From Streptomyces alfalfae (GTDB lineage Bacteria; Actinomycetota; Actinomycetes; Streptomycetales; Streptomycetaceae), in assembly GCF_004127445.1 (NCBI RefSeq), contig NZ_QEXM01000051.1:62001-126000 (forward strand): a stretch of 64,000 bases of DNA, read 5' to 3'. Made by a program: the position numbers and the translations under genes. This document shows positions 33,525 to 41,131 of this stretch, one piece after another. Numbering within the stretch: position 1 is the first letter of the stretch; each line of letters opens with the position of its first letter. Below the pieces are notes generated by a model. That model searched no databases. It saw only the letters and a program-made list of their open reading frames with translations, and was not told the origin of the DNA.

Positions 33525-33538
33525 GTGACCTGGATCAC
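33525..33538. promoter_or_regulatory. CRP-like site upstream of pfkA
   Basis: The 14-mer GTGAcctggaTCAC is a perfect match to the GTGA-N6-TCAC core of CRP/FNR-type regulators. It starts 60 bases before the pfkA start codon. A second, weaker repeat (TGACC...GGTCA) lies at 33547-33563. A -10-like TAGCGT lies at 33542-33547, so a bound protein would sit over or next to the promoter. Whether Crp binds is inferred. Confidence 0.35.
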
Positions 33539-33584
33539 CATTAGCGTGACCCGCGTCAGGTCACTGCGGCGAAGGGACGGTCCC

Positions 33585-34622
33585 ATGGGGGCCAAGAAAA
33601 TCGGAGTACTGACCGGAGGCGGCGACTGCCCCGGGCTCAACGCCGTCATCCGGGGCGTCGTCCGCAAGGGCGTGCAGGAGTACGGCTACGACTTCGTCGG
33701 CTTCCGGGACGGCTGGCGCGGCCCGCTGGAGGGCGACACCGTCCGGCTCGACATCCCCGCGGTCCGCGGCATCCTGCCGCGCGGCGGCACCATCCTCGGC
33801 TCCTCGCGCACCAACCCCCTCAAGGAGGAGCACGGGGTGCGCCGCATCAAGGACACCCTCGCCAAGGAGGAGGTCGACTCCCTCATCGCGATCGGCGGCG
33901 AGGACACCCTCGGCGTCGCCGCGCGCCTCACCGACGAGTACGGCGTCCCGGTCGTCGGCGTCCCCAAGACCATCGACAACGACCTCTCCGCCACCGACTA
34001 CACCTTCGGCTTCGACACGGCCGTCGGCATCGCCACCGAGGCGATCGACCGGCTGCACACCACCGCCGAGTCGCACATGCGCGTCCTCGTCGTCGAGGTC
34101 ATGGGCCGGCACGCCGGCTGGATCGCGCTGCACTCGGGCCTCGCGGGCGGCGCGAACGTCATCCTCATCCCCGAGCAGCGCTTCGACCTGGAGCAGGTCT
34201 GCGCCTGGGTGACCTCGCGCTTCAAGGCCTCGTACGCCCCCATCGTCGTCGTCGCCGAAGGGGCGATGCCGAAGGACGGCGAGATGGTCCTCAAGGACGG
34301 CACGCAGGACTCCTTCGGGCATGTGCGGCTCTCCGGGGTCGGCGAGTGGCTGGCCAAGGAGATCGAGGGCCGCACCGGCAAGGAGGCGCGGACCACGGTC
34401 CTCGGGCACGTGCAGCGCGGCGGCACGCCCAGCGCCTTCGACCGCTGGCTCGCCACCCGCTTCGGACTGCACGCCATCGACGCCGTACGGGACGGCGACT
34501 TCGGCAAGATGGTCGCCCTGCGCGGCACGGACATCGTCCGCGTCCCGATCGCCGAGGCCACGGCGAAGCTGAAGACGGTGGACCCGGCGCTCTACGGGGA
34601 AGTCGGCGTCTTCTTCGGCTGA
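33585..34622 (+). CDS. pfkA: 6-phosphofructokinase
   Basis: A 345-residue phosphofructokinase making fructose 1,6-bisphosphate. The fold is clear from GGGDCPGLNAVIRG, the catalytic TIDND, MGRHAGWIA and the GHVQRGG motif. At the two residues that separate ATP from pyrophosphate enzymes it has Asp (GGEDT) where E. coli has Gly104, and Lys (PKTIDND) where E. coli has Gly124. Both are pyrophosphate-type choices, but the donor must be tested because some actinobacterial enzymes with one of these residues use ATP. The ATG at 33585 follows GAAGGGACGG. From memory it corresponds to pfkA2 (SCO2119). Confidence 0.92.
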   Translation: MGAKKIGVLTGGGDCPGLNAVIRGVVRKGVQEYGYDFVGFRDGWRGPLEGDTVRLDIPAVRGILPRGGTILGSSRTNPLKEEHGVRRIKDTLAKEEVDSLIAIGGEDTLGVAARLTDEYGVPVVGVPKTIDNDLSATDYTFGFDTAVGIATEAIDRLHTTAESHMRVLVVEVMGRHAGWIALHSGLAGGANVILIPEQRFDLEQVCAWVTSRFKASYAPIVVVAEGAMPKDGEMVLKDGTQDSFGHVRLSGVGEWLAKEIEGRTGKEARTTVLGHVQRGGTPSAFDRWLATRFGLHAIDAVRDGDFGKMVALRGTDIVRVPIAEATAKLKTVDPALYGEVGVFFG

Positions 34623-34646
34623 GCGCCCCGAACGCGGCGACCGGCC

Positions 34647-34679
34647 CCGGGACGGCACCCGTTCAAGGTGCCGTCCCGG
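34647..34679 (+). terminator. Terminator after pfkA
   Basis: The 13-base arms ccgggacggcacc and ggtgccgtcccgg pair perfectly around a seven-base loop, 25 bases past the pfkA stop. It separates pfkA from the dehydrogenase gene, which must have its own promoter in the next 23 bases or overlap the hairpin. Confidence 0.75.
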
Positions 34680-34702
34680 CAGGCGGTACCTAGACTCGCG
34701 CC

Positions 34703-35710
34703 ATGGAGATCCTCGCGTTCGGCGTGCAGTCCGACGAGAAGCCGCTGATCGAGAAGGCCTTCCAGGGGCGCCACGACATCCGCTGCCTCGACGTCTTCCT
34801 CACCGAGGACACCGCCCCCATCGCCGCGGGCCACGAGGTCATCTCCTCCAGCGTCAACGCGACGCTGGACAAGCGGGTCCTGCAGATCCTCGCCGACGGC
34901 GGCACGCGGATGATCGCCCAGCGCTCCACCGGGTTCAACAACATCGACCTGCGGGTCGCCGAGCGCCTCGGCCTGACCGTCGCCCGCGTGTCGTACTACT
35001 CCCCGTACTCCGTGGCCGAGTTCGCCTGGACCCTCGCGATGGCCGTCAACCGCCGCATCGTCCGCGCGAGCAACCGCACCCGCGACTTCGACTTCCGCCT
35101 CGACGGCCTGATGGGCCGCGACCTGCGCGGACGCACCGTCGGCGTGCTCGGCACCGGCAAGATCGGCGAGGCGTTCGCCCGGATCGCGCACGGCTTCGGC
35201 ATGCGGCTGCTCGGCTGGGACGCCCGCGAGAACCCCGCCTGCCGGGAGCTGGGCATGCAGTACGTCGAGCGGGAGCGGCTCTTCGCCGAGGCCGACCTGA
35301 TCAGCCTGCACGTCCCGCTGCTCCCCTCCACCCAGCACCTCATCGGCGCGGCGGCGCTGCGGATGATGAAGGACGACGCGATCCTCGTGAACTCCAGCCG
35401 CGGCGGCCTGGTCGACACCGAGGCCCTGGTCGCGGAGTTGCGGGCCGGCCGCTTCACGGGGGTGGGCCTCGACGTCTACGAGGCGGAGGCGGGCCTGTTC
35501 TTCCTCGACAAGTCCCTGGACACGGTCACCGACGACACCCTGGCCCGTCTGATGACGTTCCCGAACGTGGTGGTCACCTCGCACCAGGCGTACTACACCG
35601 AGGACGCGGTGGGCCAGATCGTCGACACCACCCTGCGCAACGTCCAGGACTACGTGGCGGGCCGCCGCAACGAGAACGTCCTGGTCCCGGCGGCCCCCAC
35701 GGACGGGTAG
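34703..35710 (+). CDS. D-2-hydroxyacid dehydrogenase, D-lactate-type
   Basis: A 335-residue NAD-dependent dehydrogenase of the D-lactate dehydrogenase (LdhA) group, converting pyruvate and D-lactate or a related pair. The N-terminal MEILAFGVQSDEKP matches LdhA. Rossmann motif VGVLGTGKIGEAFARIA, substrate arginine in VNSSRGGLVDT, catalytic glutamate in DVYEAEAGL and histidine in TSHQAYYTEDA are all seen. The ATG at 34703 is used. It is convergent with the anthranilate synthase gene, and their stops are seven bases apart. Confidence 0.88.
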   Translation: MEILAFGVQSDEKPLIEKAFQGRHDIRCLDVFLTEDTAPIAAGHEVISSSVNATLDKRVLQILADGGTRMIAQRSTGFNNIDLRVAERLGLTVARVSYYSPYSVAEFAWTLAMAVNRRIVRASNRTRDFDFRLDGLMGRDLRGRTVGVLGTGKIGEAFARIAHGFGMRLLGWDARENPACRELGMQYVERERLFAEADLISLHVPLLPSTQHLIGAAALRMMKDDAILVNSSRGGLVDTEALVAELRAGRFTGVGLDVYEAEAGLFFLDKSLDTVTDDTLARLMTFPNVVVTSHQAYYTEDAVGQIVDTTLRNVQDYVAGRRNENVLVPAAPTDG

Positions 35711-35717
35711 CGGAGCC

Positions 35718-37580
35718 CTACACGAGCACCCCGGCCAGCAGCTCCCGCACGATCGCCGTCCCGCGCAGCGTGAGCACCGACTCCGGGTGGAACTGCACCC
35801 CGGCGAAGCCCGGACCGCGCAGGGCGTGCACCTCGCCGGTCGCCGCGTCCCTGCCGACCTCCACGCCGTGGGCCGCCAGCTCGGCGGCGGCCTCGTCGTC
35901 GCAGCGCGCCACGTAGCTGTTGTAGAAGCCGACGGTCTCGGTCCGCCCGAAGAGGTCGACCGGGGTCTGCGCGCCCTGGTACGGCACCTCCTTGCGGACG
36001 ATGTCCAGGCCCAGCTCGGCGGCGAGCAGTTCGTGCCCCAGGCAGACGCCGAGAATCCCGTGCCGGTGATCGCGCACCACCTCGGCGGTCAGCGCGCGCA
36101 GGAACCGCATCTTGGGGTCGGCGGCGTCCGAGGGGTCACCCGGACCCGGGCCGAGGACGACGGGCCCCTCGTGCGCGCGGACCGTCTCGCGCAGGCCCGG
36201 CTCGTCATAGCGCCGCACCGTGACCGTCAGGCCCGATGAGCGCAGCAGGTGCGCGAGCATCGCCGTGAAGGTGTCCTCGCCGTCGACCACGAGCGCGTGC
36301 CCGGTCAGCGCGTCGCCGCGCTCCTGCATCCGCAGCCAGAACGGCGCGAGGCGCTCCCGCCGCCCGTCGAGGGCCGCCCGAACGCGCGGGTCGTCGGCGA
36401 GGGCGGGCCGCACCGCCTCGTCGCGGGGCCGCCCCGGCCGCACCCCGAGCGCCGCGAGCACGCCCGCGGCCTTGGCGTGCGTCTCCGCGACCTCGCCCGC
36501 CGGGTCGGAGCCGCGCACCAGCGTCGCGCCGACCGGCACCCGGAGTCGGCCCCGGGGGGAGATGTCGGCGGTGCGGATCAGGATGGGCGAGTCCAGGGTC
36601 TGGGCGCCGCCCGCGTCCCTGCCGAGGAGGGCGAGGGCGCCCGCGTAGTAGCCGCGGCCGACGCCGTCCCGCCCGACGGGCTCGTAGCGCTCGATGACCC
36701 GGCAGGCGTTCTGCACCGGCGAGCCGGTGACGGTCGCCGCGAACATCGTCTCCTTCAGGACCTCGCGCACGTCGAGCGTGGACTTGCCGCGCAGCTCGTA
36801 CTCCGTGTGGGCGAGGTGCGCCATCTCCTTCAGGCGCGGCCCGACGACGACGCCGCCCATGTCGCCGACGGTGCACATCATCTTGAGCTCCTCGTCGACG
36901 ACCATCGACAGCTCCTCGATCTCCTTGCCGTCGGCGAGGAAGGCGAGCAGGTCCTCGGGGGTCGGTCCGCCCGCGGGGTAGCGGTAGGTGCCGCTGATGG
37001 GGTTCATGACGACCGTCCCGCCGGACATCCGCACATGCACCTCGGGGCTCGCGCCGACGAGCGTCCGGTCCCCGGTGTGCACGACGTACGTCCAGTAGGC
37101 GCCGCGCTCGCCCACCAGGAGCCGCCGGAAGAGCGCGAGGGCGTCCGCACGGCCGAACCCGGGGATCTCGCCCTCGTACGTCCGGCGGATGACGAAGTTG
37201 GCCCCCTCGCCCCGGCCGATCTCGTCCTTCAGGACGCGGCCCACGATGTCCGCGTACGCGGTGTCGTCGACGTCGAAGGCCCCGCCCTCGACCCGCACCT
37301 CGTGCGCGGGCAGCGCGGAAAGGGCCTCCGCGAGGGGCAGCTCGCAGGTCTCCTCGGGGGTGAGCACGGTCAGCGGCGTGCCGTCGTCGCGGACGTCGAA
37401 GCCGCGCTCCCTGATCTGGCGGAAGGGCACGAGCGCGAGGCCCTCGGGGATGTCGGCGAGCCGTTCGTACGTGCCCGTCGGGCCGATCAGGACCTCGACC
37501 GTGTCGTGGTCGCGGCCGGGCGTGCGGCGGCGGAGCAGGGCGAACGGGCGGTCGTCGGTCAGCAGGTCGGTGAGCTGCAT
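35718..37580 (-). CDS. trpE: Fused anthranilate synthase (TrpE-TrpG)
   Basis: A 620-residue single-chain enzyme making anthranilate from chorismate and glutamine. Residues 1-400 are the chorismate-using component, with MNPISGTYRYPAGGPTPEDL and GSPVQNACRVI. Residues about 425-620 are the glutamine amidotransferase, with GPGPGDPSD, the catalytic Cys of GVCLGHELLAAE and the His/Glu of VQFHPESVL. Such fusions also occur in phenazine pathways, but no phenazine genes are near. A trp leader peptide and attenuator precede it, so it belongs to tryptophan synthesis. Translation starts at the ATG at 37580. Confidence 0.93.
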   Translation of the reverse strand: MQLTDLLTDDRPFALLRRRTPGRDHDTVEVLIGPTGTYERLADIPEGLALVPFRQIRERGFDVRDDGTPLTVLTPEETCELPLAEALSALPAHEVRVEGGAFDVDDTAYADIVGRVLKDEIGRGEGANFVIRRTYEGEIPGFGRADALALFRRLLVGERGAYWTYVVHTGDRTLVGASPEVHVRMSGGTVVMNPISGTYRYPAGGPTPEDLLAFLADGKEIEELSMVVDEELKMMCTVGDMGGVVVGPRLKEMAHLAHTEYELRGKSTLDVREVLKETMFAATVTGSPVQNACRVIERYEPVGRDGVGRGYYAGALALLGRDAGGAQTLDSPILIRTADISPRGRLRVPVGATLVRGSDPAGEVAETHAKAAGVLAALGVRPGRPRDEAVRPALADDPRVRAALDGRRERLAPFWLRMQERGDALTGHALVVDGEDTFTAMLAHLLRSSGLTVTVRRYDEPGLRETVRAHEGPVVLGPGPGDPSDAADPKMRFLRALTAEVVRDHRHGILGVCLGHELLAAELGLDIVRKEVPYQGAQTPVDLFGRTETVGFYNSYVARCDDEAAAELAAHGVEVGRDAATGEVHALRGPGFAGVQFHPESVLTLRGTAIVRELLAGVLV

Positions 37581-37642
37581 GGGTTCTGTTCCTTCTCACT
37601 CGGAGAGGAACGGCCCGCTTCCGGTGAGCTCCGGAGAACACT

Positions 37643-37667
37643 GAAGGCCGCCCCTCGGGCGGCCTTC
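37643..37667 (-). terminator. Attenuator hairpin upstream of trpE
   Basis: On the minus strand, gaaggccgccc and gggcggccttc (11 bases each) pair perfectly around three bases. They are followed by agtgttctcc. The hairpin lies 21 bases downstream of the leader-peptide stop codon and 63 bases before the trpE start, as expected of a transcription attenuator. Confidence 0.75.
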
Positions 37668-37687
37668 GCGACAGTGGGTACGCGCAG

Positions 37688-37747
37688 TCAGTGGGCCGCC
37701 GGATGAGCCGGCCACCACCAGTTTCGCGTCGTCGTCTGCGCGTGCAT
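37688..37747 (-). CDS. trpL: trp leader peptide
   Basis: A 19-codon open frame with three consecutive tryptophan codons (residues 10-12) in the pattern R-N-W-W-W-P-A-H. It starts at an ATG at 37747 and ends just before the attenuator hairpin. Stalling at these codons when tryptophan-tRNA is scarce would keep the hairpin from forming. I recall a very similar leader with an attenuator described for the anthranilate synthase gene of S. venezuelae. It is too short to be found by length alone. Confidence 0.85.
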   Translation of the reverse strand: MHAQTTTRNWWWPAHPAAH

Positions 37748-37768
37748 GTCCCGCACCCTAGCGCATCG

Positions 37769-38362
37769 TCACCGCGTCATCAGCGCGTCCAGGGCTTCGT
37801 CCAGATATGCGCCGAGCCCGTCGCCCTCCGGCACCACGGACGGCACCGCGTGACCGAGCTGGACGTGCCCGAGGTAGACGCTGTACGCGAGCAGCCCGCG
37901 CCGCGCGGCCTCCGCCGGGGGGAAGCCGAGGCCGGCGAAGAGTTCGCCCACGTAGGCGACCCGGCGCTCGGTGACGCGCCGCAGGGCCTCGGTGACCTGG
38001 GGGTGCGAGGCGGTCGCGAGGAGGGCGACCTCCAGGGAGTCGGAGGTGGCCGACCCGATGGCCCCGGCGAAGAGCAGACGGACGCGCTCGCGGGGGTCGG
38101 GCTCGGCCTCGACCTCCTGGATCGCCTTCTCGGTGTGGATCTCCGCCCAGCGGCCGAGTGCGGCCTCGACGAGCGCGTCACGGTTGGCGAAGTGCCAGTA
38201 GAAGCTGCCCTTGGTGGTGCCGAGCCGGACGGCCAGGGGTTCCACGGCGACGGCGGCGAGACCGCCCTCGCCGATCGCGGTCAGGGCGGCGTCCGCCCAG
38301 TCCTCGGCGGTCAGCCGGGGCTTCGCCGCGGGCTTCTTCTGCTGCCGTTGCACCATGGCCAT
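37769..38362 (-). CDS. TetR-family regulator
   Basis: A 197-residue repressor. The N-terminal helix-turn-helix (residues about 15-62) contains TAEDWADAALTAIGEGG and LAVRLGTTKGSFYWHFANRDAL. The C-terminal ligand domain is of the usual length. Two ATGs (38362 and 38356) could start translation, and the first lies inside the upstream operator. It is divergent from a START-like/DUF2867 protein, its likely target, with two palindromes in the short region between the start codons. Confidence 0.9.
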   Translation of the reverse strand: MAMVQRQQKKPAAKPRLTAEDWADAALTAIGEGGLAAVAVEPLAVRLGTTKGSFYWHFANRDALVEAALGRWAEIHTEKAIQEVEAEPDPRERVRLLFAGAIGSATSDSLEVALLATASHPQVTEALRRVTERRVAYVGELFAGLGFPPAEAARRGLLAYSVYLGHVQLGHAVPSVVPEGDGLGAYLDEALDALMTR

Positions 38363-38376
38363 ACGGTACCGTATGG
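38359..38376. promoter_or_regulatory. First TetR operator candidate
   Basis: The 18-base sequence ccatacggtaccgtatgg is a perfect palindrome. It includes the tetR start codon and is five bases from a second related site. Both share the half-sites ccatac/gtatgg, so one repressor probably binds both. Binding would block transcription of tetR and of the divergent gene. Confidence 0.7.
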
Positions 38377-38380
38377 TCGA

Positions 38381-38398
38381 CCATACGTCAGCGTATGG
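38381..38398. promoter_or_regulatory. Second TetR operator candidate
   Basis: The 18-base sequence ccatacgtcagcgtatgg keeps the outer half-sites ccatac and gtatgg of the first site with a less symmetric centre. It ends ten bases before the ATG of the divergent gene and overlaps its GGAGG ribosome-binding site. The spacing between the two site centres is 22 bases, or two helical turns. Confidence 0.65.
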
Positions 38399-38407
38399 AG
38401 GTACGTG

Positions 38408-39337
38408 ATGGGGATGGTGCGCGACGAGCACGAGCGCGTGATCGAGGCTCCGGCGGAGGTGGTCGGCGCCCTGCTCGACCGGCTCTCCGCCGAGGACGAT
38501 CCGCTCTTCCCGACGCCGGCCTGGCAGGCGATGACCTTCGACCGCCCGCTCGGCGTGGGCGCGACCGGCGGCCACGGCCCCGTCCGCTACGGCGTCACGG
38601 AGTACGAGCCGGGCAGCCGCGTCCGGTTCGCCTTCACCCCGCCGGGCAACGGCTTCCACGAGATGTCCGTCGAGCCGGCGGGGGAGGGCCGCTGCCGCGT
38701 CCGCCACGTCCTGGAGAGCGCACCGCGCGGCGGGGACCGCCTGCTGTGGCCCGCCGTCGTCCGGCCGCTGCACGGGACGGTCGTCGAAGAGGTCTTCGAC
38801 AACATCGAGCGGGCGGCGACGGGCGGCTGCGCCCGCCCCGTCCGCTGGTCGCTCCGGGTGCGGCTGTGCCACCGGCTCCTGTGGGACCGCCCGGAGACGG
38901 TCGCGGTGCCGGAGGCCGCCCGTCTGCTCCGCGCCGCCGTCGACCGCCCCGGCTACGAGGACGCCTACCGCATGCCGCTGCTCCCGGGGCAGCCGCGCGA
39001 CCCGGAGGCCTGGACCGGCATCCTGCGCGACGCCTTCCCCGTCATCGCCCGGGAGGGGGACGAGCTGCTCCTGGAGGTCCAGGTCCGGGGGCTGACGGCG
39101 CGCGCCTCGATCCTGGTGGACGGACGGCACGTCACGCTGAGCTCCACCGTGCGCACCGACACGCTGGGCGGCAGGATCTACTGGGGCGTGGTCAAGCGCC
39201 TCCACCCGTTCATGGCGCGCACCATGCTGCGCCGCACGCACCGTCGGCTCGCTCTGGCGGCGCCGTCCGCCGGTGAACGGGAGCTGGAGCGTCGGCGCAC
39301 GCCTGTGTCGGGTCCGTCTCACTTGGTGAGCGGGTGA
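38408..39337 (+). CDS. START-like plus DUF2867 protein
   Basis: A 309-residue protein. The N-terminal 140 residues are START-like (SRPBCC), beginning EHERVIEAPAEVVGALLDRL, and the C-terminal 150 are DUF2867-like, with YEDAYRMPL and a closing GRIYWGVVKRLHPFMARTML. Both parts are expected to hold a hydrophobic cavity. The function is unknown. The ATG at 38408 has GGAGG six bases upstream, inside the second operator, so it is likely repressed by the divergent TetR protein. An ATG at 38414 is an alternative start. Confidence 0.75.
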   Translation: MGMVRDEHERVIEAPAEVVGALLDRLSAEDDPLFPTPAWQAMTFDRPLGVGATGGHGPVRYGVTEYEPGSRVRFAFTPPGNGFHEMSVEPAGEGRCRVRHVLESAPRGGDRLLWPAVVRPLHGTVVEEVFDNIERAATGGCARPVRWSLRVRLCHRLLWDRPETVAVPEAARLLRAAVDRPGYEDAYRMPLLPGQPRDPEAWTGILRDAFPVIAREGDELLLEVQVRGLTARASILVDGRHVTLSSTVRTDTLGGRIYWGVVKRLHPFMARTMLRRTHRRLALAAPSAGERELERRRTPVSGPSHLVSG

Positions 39338-39359
39338 ATGGACGGGGGACGTCACCCCG

Positions 39360-39365
39360 TAATGT
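39360..39365 (+). promoter_or_regulatory. -10 element of a leaderless aroH transcript
   Basis: TAATGT matches the Streptomyces -10 pattern TAnnnT. The GTG start codon of the DAHP synthase begins seven bases downstream at 39373, where transcription would start. No good -35 and no Shine-Dalgarno sequence is seen, so a leaderless mRNA is likely but unproven. Confidence 0.35.
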
Positions 39366-39372
39366 TGTGGGG

Positions 39373-40725
39373 GTGACCGTAACGGCTAAGACCACCGCAA
39401 CCGGTGGCAACACCTGGCGAAACCTGCCCGCGGCGCAGCAGCCCGAGTACCCCGATGCCGAGGCTCTGCGCGATGTGATCGCGGACCTCGAGTCGTATCC
39501 GCCGCTCGTCTTCGCGGGCGAGTGCGACCAGCTGCGCGCCCGACTGGCCTCCGTCGCCAAGGGAGAGGCGTTCCTGCTCCAGGGCGGCGACTGCGCCGAG
39601 GCCTTCGACGCCGTGTCGGCCGACCACATCCGCAACAAGCTGAAGACCCTGCTCCAGATGGGCGCCGTCCTCACGTACGCGGCGTCCGTGCCCGTCGTGA
39701 AGGTGGGCCGCATCGCGGGGCAGTACTCCAAGCCGCGCTCCAAGCCCACCGAGACCCGCGACGGCGTGACGCTGCCGACCTACCGCGGCGACTCCGTCAA
39801 CGGCTTCGACTTCACCGAAGAGGCCCGGATCCCGGACCCCGAGCGCCTGAAGCGGATGTACCACGCCTCCGCCTCCACGCTGAACCTGGTGCGCGCCTTC
39901 ACCACCGGCGGTTACGCCGACCTGCGCCAGGTCCACGCCTGGAACCAGGACTTCGTGAAGTCGTCCCCCTCCGGCCAGCGCTACGAACAGCTCGCCCGCG
40001 AGATCGACAACGCACTGCACTTCATGCGGGCCTGCGGCACCGACCCGGAGGAGTTCAAGACCGTCGAGTTCTACGCCTCCCACGAGGCGCTGCTGCTCGA
40101 CTACGAGGGCGCGCTCACCCGTGTCGACTCCCGCACCGGCCGGCTGTACGACACCTCCGGCCACATGGTCTGGATCGGTGAGCGCACCCGCCAGCTGGAC
40201 GGCGCGCACATCGAGTTCGCCTCCCGGGTGCGCAACCCCGTCGGCATCAAGCTCGGCCCGACGACGACGCCGGAGGAGGCGCTGTCGTACATCGAGCGCC
40301 TCGACCCCGACCGTGAGCCCGGCCGGCTGACCTTCATCGTCCGCATGGGCGCCGACAAGGTCCGCGACAAGCTGCCGGAGCTGGTCGAGAAGGTCACCGC
40401 GTCCGGCGCGACCGTCGCCTGGATCACCGACCCGATGCACGGCAACACCTACGAGGCCGCGTCCGGCCACAAGACGCGCCGCTTCGACGACGTGCTCGAC
40501 GAGGTCAAGGGCTTCTTCGAGGTCCACAAGGCCCTCGGCACCCACCCGGGCGGCATCCACGTCGAGCTCACGGGCGACGACGTCACCGAGTGCGTGGGCG
40601 GCGGCGACGAGATCTTCGTCGACGACCTGCACCAGCGCTACGAGACGGCCTGCGACCCGCGGCTCAACCGCAGCCAGTCGCTCGACCTGGCGTTCCTGGT
40701 CGCGGAGATGTACCGCGACCAGTAG
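39373..40725 (+). CDS. aroH: Type II 3-deoxy-7-phosphoheptulonate synthase
   Basis: A 450-residue class II DAHP synthase, the first step of the shikimate pathway, joining phosphoenolpyruvate and erythrose 4-phosphate. The motifs LLQGGDCAEAFD, RIAGQYSKPRS, HMVWIGERTR and DPMHGNTYEA are clear signatures of the plant-like type. The GTG at 39373 gives the conserved VTAKT... N-terminus and the usual 450 residues. Earlier starts would read through the promoter. A strong terminator lies 20 bases after the stop. Confidence 0.95.
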   Translation: MTVTAKTTATGGNTWRNLPAAQQPEYPDAEALRDVIADLESYPPLVFAGECDQLRARLASVAKGEAFLLQGGDCAEAFDAVSADHIRNKLKTLLQMGAVLTYAASVPVVKVGRIAGQYSKPRSKPTETRDGVTLPTYRGDSVNGFDFTEEARIPDPERLKRMYHASASTLNLVRAFTTGGYADLRQVHAWNQDFVKSSPSGQRYEQLAREIDNALHFMRACGTDPEEFKTVEFYASHEALLLDYEGALTRVDSRTGRLYDTSGHMVWIGERTRQLDGAHIEFASRVRNPVGIKLGPTTTPEEALSYIERLDPDREPGRLTFIVRMGADKVRDKLPELVEKVTASGATVAWITDPMHGNTYEAASGHKTRRFDDVLDEVKGFFEVHKALGTHPGGIHVELTGDDVTECVGGGDEIFVDDLHQRYETACDPRLNRSQSLDLAFLVAEMYRDQ

Positions 40726-40744
40726 GTATTCCCGTCATGCGCGG

Positions 40745-40781
40745 CGGTGGGGCACGGATCGATGTGATCCGTGCCCCACCG
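40745..40781 (+). terminator. Terminator after the DAHP synthase
   Basis: The 16-base arms cggtggggcacggatc and gatccgtgccccaccg pair perfectly around a five-base loop. It starts 20 bases after the stop codon. It shields the iron-regulated gene that follows. Confidence 0.85.
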
Positions 40782-40821
40782 GCGTATCGGGGCTTTTGTG
40801 GACCCGGGGACATGGGTAAGG

Positions 40822-40840
40822 TTAGGTTAGCCTCACCGAT
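40822..40840. promoter_or_regulatory. Iron box (DmdR/IdeR site) upstream of bfd
   Basis: ttaggttagcctcaccgat agrees with the actinobacterial iron-box consensus TTAGGTTAGSCTMACCTWA at 17 of 19 positions by my own count. It overlaps a -10-like TAAGGT (40817-40822) and lies 48 bases before the bfd start. Iron-loaded repressor would close the promoter. Confidence 0.8.
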
Positions 40841-40887
40841 CAATCGGGACGGCGCCGCCGATGAGTCCTGTCCGGGAGGTGAACCGC

Positions 40888-41112
40888 GTGTACGTCTGCA
40901 ACTGCTTCGGGGTCACCGAGGCGCAGGTGAAGCAGCACGCCGCGGACGGCGCCTGCACGCCCCGCCAGATAGCCTCCGCCTGCAAGGCGGGCACGGACTG
41001 CGGTTCGTGCGTACGGAGCATCCAGGCGCTCCTCGGCCGGGGCGCGTGCCCCCGCAGGGAGCTGGCCGACCAGGGCGAGCCGGTCCTCTCGGCGCTGGAC
41101 GAGGCGGCCTAG
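40888..41112 (+). CDS. bfd: Bacterioferritin-associated ferredoxin
   Basis: A 74-residue 2Fe-2S protein. The four cluster cysteines are the pair in YVCNCFG and the pair in TDCGSC, the Bfd pattern. Bfd passes electrons to bacterioferritin to release stored iron. I chose the GTG at 40888 because GGGAGG lies nine bases upstream, and the earlier ATG at 40861 is poorly placed. An iron box in front and the bfr gene tail-to-tail 19 bases downstream fit this role, as Bfd is induced in iron limitation. Confidence 0.9.
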   Translation: MYVCNCFGVTEAQVKQHAADGACTPRQIASACKAGTDCGSCVRSIQALLGRGACPRRELADQGEPVLSALDEAA

Positions 41113-41131
41113 CCCGCCTGCGCCCGCGCTC

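Noticed and set aside
35718..37580. A phenazine-type anthranilate/ADIC synthase, because the two subunits are fused
   Set aside because: A Trp-Trp-Trp leader peptide with an attenuator precedes it and no phenazine genes are near.
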